A DNA stretch of 41,573 nucleotides, from positions 1-41,573 of the forward strand of contig JAVBQE010000069.1 in NCBI GenBank assembly GCA_031549165.1, in the 5' to 3' direction. The notes under the pieces are model-generated. The model was given only the letters and a program-made list of their open reading frames with translations. It made no database searches and was not told where the DNA came from. A program made the position numbers and the translations under genes. The DNA is from Parelusimicrobium sp031549165. GTDB taxonomy: Bacteria > Elusimicrobiota > Elusimicrobia > Elusimicrobiales > Elusimicrobiaceae. Shown here one piece after another: positions 32,268 through 38,545 of this stretch (the first letter of the stretch is position 1; every line of letters starts with the position of its first letter).

Positions 32268-32645
32268 CTATTTTGCCTTAATTTTTTTGGTGTTTTTTTC
32301 TACGAACTTAGTAAGCAGGTCAAAGGTTTCTTTACTTAACACATGCTCCATTTTGCATGCATCCGCCTCAGCCGTATCGGAGGAGACTTTTAAAATATCT
32401 TCTAAAAAGGATTTAAGCAATGCATGCTTTCTCTTTATTTCTTCGGCGGCCTTTTTGCCTTTAGCGGTAAGCTCAATGTAGCCATACTTTTCATGCGTCA
32501 AATAGCCGTTTTTGGCAAGCAGACGCACCGCGCCCGTAACGCTGGGGGTTTTAACATTCATTAATTCCCGTATGTCGCGTACGCGCGCAAAGCCCTTTTC
32601 GTTGCTGGCATGGGAGATTGCCTCAAGGTAATCCTCCATGCTCAT
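32268..32645 (-). CDS. DtxR/MntR-family metal-dependent transcriptional regulator
   Basis: A 125-residue repressor with winged helix-turn-helix (SMEDYLEAISHA, then VRDIRELMNVKTPSVTGAVRLLAKNGYL and the wing HEKYGYIELTAKG) and the metal-binding/dimerisation helices. It lacks the C-terminal SH3-like domain, as in MntR. The site appears mixed: Asp in SMED matches MntR Asp8, while the Cys in ACKMEHVLS matches Cys102 of DtxR, where MntR has Glu. The start at 32645 has AAGAGAG before it; longer starts at 32669 (ATG) and 32681 (TTG) lack a ribosome site. Which metal it senses and which genes it controls cannot be read here. Confidence 0.88.
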   Translation of the reverse strand: MSMEDYLEAISHASNEKGFARVRDIRELMNVKTPSVTGAVRLLAKNGYLTHEKYGYIELTAKGKKAAEEIKRKHALLKSFLEDILKVSSDTAEADACKMEHVLSKETFDLLTKFVEKNTKKIKAK

Positions 32646-32718
32646 TGTTATGCTCTCTTTTGCCGCCATATATATATTCAACCAACTTTGCTATTGTATG
32701 TCAATCAAATTTTGCCGT

Positions 32719-32747
32719 AAAAAAGCCCCTTTTTAAAGGGGCTTTTA
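32719..32747. terminator. Intrinsic terminator of the dksA-like gene
   Basis: A perfect 12-base-pair stem (AAAAGCCCCTTT at 32721-32732, AAAGGGGCTTTT at 32735-32746) with a two-base loop, and a T run on the minus strand. It starts four bases after the end of the minus-strand dksA-like gene, separating it from the DtxR-family gene downstream. Confidence 0.92.
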
Positions 32748-32750
32748 AAT

Positions 32751-33350
32751 TCAATAGCGCCTGCTCTCATTTGAGCTTTGGCAGTTAATGCAGTATCTAG
32801 CAAAGGGCAGAGCCTTAATTCTCTTCTTAGGAAGCACTGTTCTGCAAGATTCGCACGCACCGTATATGCCTTTATCAATTTTCCTTAATGCTGCTTCAAT
32901 CTGGTCAATAAGCATCTGCGAGTTGTCGGAAAGTTCAAAGAGGATTTCCTTGTCTAAGCTTTGGCTGGCGGTATCAATAGGGTCGCCCACTTCGGCCTCG
33001 GGCATATCGTCCTTTTTATCTTTAAGGCGGGCGATAGCGTCATCCCTCATTTCAATTAAGTGCTGTTTTATCTCTTTAAGTTCGGCGGCGTTTAATATTT
33101 CACCTTTTAAAGAAATTACTTTAGCAACTACCACTACCGGCTTTTTGGCCACAACTGCCTTTTTTACCGCAACAGGCTTTACGGCTTTTTTAACTGCCTG
33201 CTTTTTGGCAACAACTTTTTTCGCTGCTGCTTTCTTGACTGGCTTAACTACTTTCTTAGGTGTAGGTTTGGAAATCTTTTTAGCCGCTGCAGTTTTTTTT
33301 GCCGGTTTTTTGGGCGCTGCTTTTTTGACGGCTTTCATTTTCTTTTTCAT
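32751..33350 (-). CDS. DksA/TraR-type zinc-finger protein with a histone-H1-like basic tail
   Basis: 199 residues in two parts. Residues 1 to about 75 are almost only Lys, Ala, Pro and Val (KKAAPKKPAKKTAAAKK and repeats), like the tails of histone H1 and bacterial H1-like proteins. From about 85 there is a DksA-type coiled coil with the tip motif GDPIDTAS (DxxDxA) near 123-129, and a four-Cys zinc finger, Cys166, Cys169, Cys187 and Cys190, with GIYGACESCR before it. DksA binds RNA polymerase through its secondary channel and works with ppGpp. The basic tail would add nonspecific DNA binding. AGAGGT precedes the ATG. It is a single-gene unit. Confidence 0.88.
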   Translation of the reverse strand: MKKKMKAVKKAAPKKPAKKTAAAKKISKPTPKKVVKPVKKAAAKKVVAKKQAVKKAVKPVAVKKAVVAKKPVVVVAKVISLKGEILNAAELKEIKQHLIEMRDDAIARLKDKKDDMPEAEVGDPIDTASQSLDKEILFELSDNSQMLIDQIEAALRKIDKGIYGACESCRTVLPKKRIKALPFARYCINCQSSNESRRY

Positions 33351-33447
33351 ATATTACCTCTGTACTTCTTTCAACATGTTTCTTAATGTAGCATAATTTT
33401 TTAATATTTACAAATATTTTGTGTATAATCAGTTAAACGAGGTGCAT

Positions 33448-34761
33448 ATGCAAAATATCCAGAAAGAAAAAAGTTTGTGGCAGATAATTAATATGTGCGT
33501 AGGGTTCTTCGGCATCCAGTTCGGCTGGGGGCTGCAAATGGCAAATATGAGCGCCATCTATAACCGCTTAGGCGCAGAAGAGAGCGCCATACCGCTCCTC
33601 TGGCTGGCAGCACCTGTAACAGGCCTTCTTGTACAACCCTTTATAGGATATTTCAGCGACAAAACATGGTGTAAACTCGGCAGAAGGCGCCCTTACTTTT
33701 TAGCGGGCGCACTACTTGCCACACTGGCTCTTTTTGTTATGCCAAACTCCACCGCGCTGTGGATGGCCGCTGTAACATTATGGGTTTTAGACGCAAGCGT
33801 TAACGTAAGTATGGAGCCGTTTCGCGCGTTTGTGGGCGACATTTTGCCCGCCCAGCAGAGGAAAGTGGGCTACGCCATGCAAAGCTTAATGATAGGCGCA
33901 GGCGCCGTTATCGCAAGCTCGCTTCCGTGGCTCTTCTCCAAACTGGGCGTAAGCGCCATTGCCGCGCACGGAGCTATACCGGACACTATTAAATATTCCT
34001 TTTATATAGGCGGCATTGTATTTATTGCCGCGGTGCTCTATACCATCATCACCACTCCGGAGTATCCGCCTGCGGATATGGAAGAGTTTAAGCGCGAGGC
34101 TGCCAAAGTTAAAAAACCGCTTATTGTATTTAAAGAAATTTTTGACGGTTTATTCCAAATGCCTAAGACGATGAAACAACTGGCCTGGGTGCAGTTTTTC
34201 ACGTGGACTGCCTTCTTTATAATGTGGGTTTATTTCGGCGTAGGCATAACAAAAGCATTCTTTGACACTGTGCCCGGCAGCGCCCTTTATGAAGAAGGTA
34301 TAGCATGGGGCGGCGTGTGTTTTGCCACCTATAACGGCGTGGCGTTTGCTTTTGCATTTATGTTGATCTGGCTTACCAAAAAATTTAGCGCTAAAAAAAT
34401 ACATATTGTTTGTTTATCCATCGGCGGGTTAGGGCTGGCAAGTTTAGGCCTGGGTACGCTGGGTATAAGCTTCACTAAAACTGCGCTGATACTTCCTATG
34501 GTCGGCGTAGGCATTGCGTGGGCGAGCATTTTGTCTATGCCTTACGCCATTTTATCCACATCTATTCCGTCCGAAAAGATGGGGCTTTATATGGGCATAT
34601 TCAATTTCTTTATAGTGCTTCCGCAGATTGTGGCTTCTGCGCTGTTTGGATATATAATGAAGTATGCCCTTGGAGGCAGCGCCATATTATCTGTAGCGTG
34701 CGGAGGTATATTTTTGATAATTGCCGCGCTGTTAACCTTAAGGGTTAACGAACAACATTAA
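33448..34761 (+). CDS. MFS transporter, sugar type (SLC45/GPH-like)
   Basis: 437 residues with twelve predicted membrane segments. The loop between segments 2 and 3, GYFSDKTWCKLGRRRPYFLAG, is the MFS motif A in the version typical of glycoside-cation symporters and the SLC45 group; DASVNVSMEPFRAFVGDILP follows in segment 4-5, also typical of that group. A disaccharide or maltodextrin-type substrate is likely but not shown. The start at 33448 (MQNIQKEK) is preferred over a GTG at 33421; GAGGTG precedes it, and TATAAT at 33424-33429 lies upstream. It is divergent from the dksA-like gene. Confidence 0.85.
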   Translation: MQNIQKEKSLWQIINMCVGFFGIQFGWGLQMANMSAIYNRLGAEESAIPLLWLAAPVTGLLVQPFIGYFSDKTWCKLGRRRPYFLAGALLATLALFVMPNSTALWMAAVTLWVLDASVNVSMEPFRAFVGDILPAQQRKVGYAMQSLMIGAGAVIASSLPWLFSKLGVSAIAAHGAIPDTIKYSFYIGGIVFIAAVLYTIITTPEYPPADMEEFKREAAKVKKPLIVFKEIFDGLFQMPKTMKQLAWVQFFTWTAFFIMWVYFGVGITKAFFDTVPGSALYEEGIAWGGVCFATYNGVAFAFAFMLIWLTKKFSAKKIHIVCLSIGGLGLASLGLGTLGISFTKTALILPMVGVGIAWASILSMPYAILSTSIPSEKMGLYMGIFNFFIVLPQIVASALFGYIMKYALGGSAILSVACGGIFLIIAALLTLRVNEQH

Positions 34762-34765
34762 GTGG

Positions 34766-34771
34766 TATAAT
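34766..34771 (+). promoter_or_regulatory. Extended -10 (TGGTATAAT) before the beta-barrel gene
   Basis: TATAAT with an upstream TGG (extended -10) sits five bases after the MFS stop and five bases before the next ATG at 34777. There is no Shine-Dalgarno site in the 15-base gap. It would give a leaderless transcript for the beta-barrel gene, independent of the MFS gene. Confidence 0.45.
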
Positions 34772-34776
34772 ATTGT

Positions 34777-35610
34777 ATGAAAAAACTTCTATTTTTAAGC
34801 CTGCTCCTGCTGCCTATATTTGCTAAAGCGCAGTTCAGCGTGTCTGCCATCGGCGGAGACAATGGTTATGCCGCTATGCGCGCGGAGTATTATTATAAAG
34901 CTTCACCGGAATTTGCCATTACTCCCAAATATTCTTTTTACCAGGATAATGACACCGTTAACATGATTTCCCGCTTCGGCCTTAGGCTTGATTATATGCC
35001 TACTTATAAGCTGGATTTTGGGCTGGAAGGCTCCTTCATCCCGGCAACTAACGGCTACTCCAGCTATTCCGCCTCTGCTGACGGCAAATATTATTTGTTA
35101 AAAGGCGAAAGAGGTTTAGTGTCCTCTTTATATCTAGGCGCTGGCGGGGACTTTATTAACCACAAGCAGGATGTCGGCTTTCAGGACCAGAACAATATTC
35201 CGCTTTCAGACTATGATATAAATGAAATACGCGCCAAACTTATGGCGGGCGCGGACATAAGCATTTTACAGGTAAGAGCCGTTTTTTCAAAAGCGTTAGA
35301 CTTTTCTGAAACGCCCACCGGGCGGGAAGTTATTTGGGAAGATATTCCGTTTATGACTTCCGTAGACAAAAGTTTTATTGACTATTCCTTAGGCGCGGCG
35401 GTTATAGTGCCTTTGGAAATTATTAACCTTTACACCAGCTATTCTACATATAAATACAAGGCCTTTGACTATACCAGCCAGTCCTTAAACGCAGGCGCCA
35501 CATTAACCATCATCGGCGGTATGGGGATAACTGGCAATGTGGAATTTAGAGATTTTGACAAAGAAAACAGCCAGATTTACTACTCGCTGTCCGGCAGTTT
35601 GGCATTATAA
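34777..35610 (+). CDS. Outer-membrane beta-barrel-like protein, function unknown
   Basis: 277 residues with a signal peptide (MKKLLFLSLLLLPIFAKAQ). The mature part is rich in alternating aromatic and small residues in amphipathic strands, such as YAAMRAEYYYKASPEFAITP, FGLRLDYMPTYKLDFGLEGS, SLYLGAGGDF and NLYTSYSTYKYKAF, and ends in a strand IYYSLSGSLAL, which is the look of a small outer-membrane barrel. It has no motif that I recognise and is probably a structural or porin-like protein. The DoxX-like gene follows after three bases and dnaX after that. Confidence 0.7.
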   Translation: MKKLLFLSLLLLPIFAKAQFSVSAIGGDNGYAAMRAEYYYKASPEFAITPKYSFYQDNDTVNMISRFGLRLDYMPTYKLDFGLEGSFIPATNGYSSYSASADGKYYLLKGERGLVSSLYLGAGGDFINHKQDVGFQDQNNIPLSDYDINEIRAKLMAGADISILQVRAVFSKALDFSETPTGREVIWEDIPFMTSVDKSFIDYSLGAAVIVPLEIINLYTSYSTYKYKAFDYTSQSLNAGATLTIIGGMGITGNVEFRDFDKENSQIYYSLSGSLAL

Positions 35611-35613
35611 TTT

Positions 35614-36042
35614 ATGAAAACCATTATCAGTGAAAAGAATTTTTCAGCCGCTATGTTTCTGTGCAGGTGTTTCAGCACGGCGGCGTTTACGTATGCTTTT
35701 TTGGGAATATTTTTCCATTTAAGAACTTTTGCTGATAACGTGGACGCGCTGGGCATGACGCACTTTACCGTGCAGCTTAGCCTGATATTTTGCGTGCTGG
35801 GGCTGCTATTATGCTGCTCACTTTTGCTCGGCTACAGAACGCGCCTTAGCGCGGGGCTGCTGTTTTTAAGCTGCGTTGCGGGCATGTTTATTTTCCGCGG
35901 CAACTCGTTTGACAAACTTTATTTATCTTTCCTTATTTTCTCAATGGCGGGCGTATGGCCGATACTTATTTTAGGCCCCGGCACTATAAGTATGGACTAT
36001 AAGCGCGCCCTTGAAAGGGAAAAGAAATTCTTAAGCAGGTAA
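35614..36042 (+). CDS. DoxX-like membrane protein
   Basis: 142 residues with four hydrophobic segments (about 10-32, 47-67, 76-91 and 100-118). Between segments two and three is GYRTRLSAGLLFLS, and after the last segment GPGTISMDYKRALEREK, both in the positions typical of DoxX family proteins (GxRTR and GPGxxSLD). The biochemical role of DoxX proteins differs between bacteria and is not predictable here. It lies three bases after the beta-barrel gene and four bases before dnaX. Confidence 0.72.
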   Translation: MKTIISEKNFSAAMFLCRCFSTAAFTYAFLGIFFHLRTFADNVDALGMTHFTVQLSLIFCVLGLLLCCSLLLGYRTRLSAGLLFLSCVAGMFIFRGNSFDKLYLSFLIFSMAGVWPILILGPGTISMDYKRALEREKKFLSR

Positions 36043-36046
36043 AACT

Positions 36047-37768
36047 ATGGAAATGTTCACATCAGAAAACCGTTTTATAAGTTTAGCTAACAAATACAGG
36101 CCGCAGAAATTTGCTGACCTCGTGGGGCAGGAAACAATTTCTAAAACACTCACCAACGCCATTAAACTAGGCCGCATAGGCCATGGCTACTTGTTCTACG
36201 GGCCGAGGGGCTGCGGCAAAACAACTTCTGCGCGCATCTTCGCTAAATCCTTAAACTGCACAGGCCATGGAGACAAGCCTACGGCAGATCCGTGCGGCAA
36301 ATGCCCTTCGTGCATAGAAATAGCGCAAAGTTCGGACATTGACGTGTTGGAGTTGGACGCGGCTAGCAATACGCAGGTGGAGAAAATAAGAGAGGCTATC
36401 ATTGACACAGTCTCCCTAGCGTCCGCGCGCGACAGATATAAAATTTTTATTCTGGACGAAGTGCATATGTTATCTGACAGCTCTTTTAACGCGCTTTTAA
36501 AAACTATTGAAGAGCCGCCGGCGCACGTTGTTTTCATCCTTGCGACGACGGAAAAACATAAAGTGCCCGCCACTATCGTAAGCCGCTGCCAAACATTTAG
36601 GTTTAGCCCTATTACTTCTGAGGATATTGCTTCGCACCTCACTAATTTAGCCGAAAAAGAAAATATACAAATTGAGCCTAAGGCAGTTAAACTGCTTGCC
36701 AAGAACGCCGCCGGAGCGATGAGAGACGCGCTGACGCTTTTTGACCGCGCCATTGCCTACTCCGACGGGCTGATTACCGAAAATATGGTCTCTGAAATGC
36801 TGGGCCTTATGCCGGAGGAACTGCTAAAAAACGGCACGCAGGCCTTGCTTAAAAAAGACTCTGTGCTGATGCACAAAACTTTTGAAAGTTTATCTAAAGA
36901 AGGTTACGACCCGCTTTCCTTCTTGCGCGACTTAAAAAATACTCTGGGCGAAATGTTTTACCTGTCTTTGGGCCACGGGGAAGAACCGTTTGCAGGAGCT
37001 AAGCAAATGCTTGAGGATGTGAGCGCCGCCTTTCTTGCCTCGCTTACAAGAAAAGTAACCAAAGTTATTGACGAAGTAAAATTTACGGACACGCCGCTCA
37101 TCAATGCAGAAGTAGGCCTTTTTACCGTGATGGACAGCTGTATTGACATTGACTCTTTCATCCGCCGCCTAGAGGCTTTGGAAAGCGGGACAGAACTTCC
37201 CGCGCCGAAACCCGTCAAAATGGAAAAGCCCATGGAAGTTAAAGTAATGAAAGCTGCAATAACTTCAACCGTGCACGTTAAACCCATGCCTGCGCCCGTC
37301 GCTGTGATGCCTGTATCTGCGCCTGCACAGACTCTTAGTAATAATAATGAAATTTGGGCTAAATTAAAAGAGCAGTTTTCGCATAACCCGTTTGTGACGG
37401 ACGCGCTGGATAATTGCAGCGTTTCCTTTTCAGACAAAGAATATGTTTTAAGCTTTGACGAGAATAATTCCTTTTACAAAACCGCCGTTGAAATGAAAAC
37501 TTCGGACATTGAAACTAAGCTTCAAACTATCTCAGGGAAAAAAATTAAAATTACTTTTGGCGCTGAAGCCGCGCCCGCAGCCGCCAGCGCGCCTGCGCCG
37601 GCAAAAACAGTGGAAGCAAAAAAAGAAAACCCTTTAATCTCAGAAGAAAAACCTTTTGTTAACAGAGATTTCTCTGCGGAGTTTGAGGTGCCTAAAAAAA
37701 GCACCGCAAATATGCCTAAAGAAGTGCAGGACATACTTAAATTTATCCCCGGTACAATGGTAGAATGA
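36047..37768 (+). CDS. dnaX: DNA polymerase III subunit gamma/tau
   Basis: Clamp-loader ATPase. N-terminal AAA+ domain: YRPQKFADLVGQE, Walker A GPRGCGKTT at 52-60, a zinc site with Cys70, Cys82, Cys85 and Cys88, Walker B FILDEVHML, sensor 1 FILATTEKHK and SRC. A helical collar follows. From about 380 there is an Ala/Pro/Met-rich linker and a compact C-terminal domain, to 573 residues in all. A run of A at 37618-37624 in GCA AAA AAA lies near the end but is unlikely to serve for a gamma form. It is translationally coupled to recR by a four-base overlap. Confidence 0.95.
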   Translation: MEMFTSENRFISLANKYRPQKFADLVGQETISKTLTNAIKLGRIGHGYLFYGPRGCGKTTSARIFAKSLNCTGHGDKPTADPCGKCPSCIEIAQSSDIDVLELDAASNTQVEKIREAIIDTVSLASARDRYKIFILDEVHMLSDSSFNALLKTIEEPPAHVVFILATTEKHKVPATIVSRCQTFRFSPITSEDIASHLTNLAEKENIQIEPKAVKLLAKNAAGAMRDALTLFDRAIAYSDGLITENMVSEMLGLMPEELLKNGTQALLKKDSVLMHKTFESLSKEGYDPLSFLRDLKNTLGEMFYLSLGHGEEPFAGAKQMLEDVSAAFLASLTRKVTKVIDEVKFTDTPLINAEVGLFTVMDSCIDIDSFIRRLEALESGTELPAPKPVKMEKPMEVKVMKAAITSTVHVKPMPAPVAVMPVSAPAQTLSNNNEIWAKLKEQFSHNPFVTDALDNCSVSFSDKEYVLSFDENNSFYKTAVEMKTSDIETKLQTISGKKIKITFGAEAAPAAASAPAPAKTVEAKKENPLISEEKPFVNRDFSAEFEVPKKSTANMPKEVQDILKFIPGTMVE

Positions 37769-38358
37769 AAAGCCTAGAACGTCTTACGCGCGCCTTAAGA
37801 AGGCTGCCGGGCGTAGGGCCCAGGCAGGCGGAACGCTTTGCCAACTATTTTCTAAAGTCCGGCCAAAGCGAAGCGGAAGAATTTATTACCGCGCTCCTGC
37901 ACGTCAGAGAAAACATTAAACTTTGCCCGCAGTGTTTTGCATATTGTGAAGATGATATGTGCGCCATATGCGCGGATTCCTCTAGAGACCACTCTTTAAT
38001 CTGCGTAGTTGAAGACCCGCAGGACATTGAAGCTGTGGAAAAAACTTCCGCCTTTAAAGGCGTCTACCATGTGCTGCACGGCTCCATTTCCCCCCTAGAC
38101 GGAAAAGGCGCGGAAAGTATAAAAATAAAAGAACTTATTGAGCGCGTGCATAACACCGCTGAAAAAGTGCAGGAAATAATTATCGCCACCGACCCGGACA
38201 CCGAGGGTGAAAATACCGCGCTCTATATTGCCGAAGCGTTAAGAGACGTGGTAGAAAGAGTAACGCGCATAGGCTACGGTGTACCGCTCGGCGGAGATAT
38301 TGATTATATTGACGAAATGACTTTGATGTATTCACTTAAAAGCAGAACTAAAATATAG
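37765..38358 (+). CDS. recR: Recombination protein RecR
   Basis: Works with RecO/RecF to load RecA at gaps. Order: helix-hairpin-helix RRLPGVGPRQAERFANYFL (residues 12-30), a four-Cys zinc finger (Cys54, Cys57, Cys66, Cys69), Toprim domain ICVVEDPQDIEAVE and IIIATDPDTEGENTALY, and the C-terminal RIGYGVPLGGDIDYIDEMTL. At 197 residues it is the normal length. Its ATG overlaps the dnaX stop, the common dnaX-recR pairing. Its TAG stop is the first part of the structured element that follows. Confidence 0.97.
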   Translation: MKSLERLTRALRRLPGVGPRQAERFANYFLKSGQSEAEEFITALLHVRENIKLCPQCFAYCEDDMCAICADSSRDHSLICVVEDPQDIEAVEKTSAFKGVYHVLHGSISPLDGKGAESIKIKELIERVHNTAEKVQEIIIATDPDTEGENTALYIAEALRDVVERVTRIGYGVPLGGDIDYIDEMTLMYSLKSRTKI

Positions 38359-38544
38359 GGTATGCTGTTTACAATTATTTGCCTGCGCTGCCATCATTTT
38401 TTCGTAAATTTCCACTTTTTTACGACGCGCATAGCGCGAGGAGTAAAAAAGTGAAAATTTACAAAAAAGGAGAGCAGCCCGAAGGGTTTAACAGATTGTA
38501 AATCTGTTAAACGAAGGCAGATAAGTATAGACTGCAGACCCTAT
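38355..38544. other. Nested, highly self-complementary intergenic element of unknown nature
   Basis: Almost the whole recR-comEC gap can pair with itself. Outer arms ATAGGGT (38355-38361) and ACCCTAT (38538-38544), continued with mismatches by TGC/GCA and by 38367-38371 with 38528-38532. Then TGCCT/AGGCA (38380-38384, 38515-38519) and GCTGC/GCAGC (38387-38391, 38474-38478). Inside that, a 20-base-pair stem with one mismatch (38404-38423 with 38443-38462), capped by CGCGC/GCGCG (38426-38430, 38434-38438). Beside it, a perfect 11-base-pair stem TTTAACAGATT/AATCTGTTAAA (38487-38497, 38501-38511) with a three-base loop. No ORF is present. It could be a structured RNA or a small palindromic mobile element; its outer arm includes the recR stop codon. 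Confidence 0.7.
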
Positions 38545-38545
38545 T

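Noticed and set aside
37618..37662. Programmed -1 frameshift in dnaX at GCA AAA AAA
   Set aside because: A shift would add about 12 residues and stop, removing only about 35 C-terminal residues, so it would not make a gamma-like form. No stimulatory hairpin is evident.
38355..38544. Retron-like ncRNA (outer a1/a2 repeats with inner hairpins)
   Set aside because: No reverse transcriptase gene is adjacent; the flanking genes are recR and comEC. The pairing alone is not enough.
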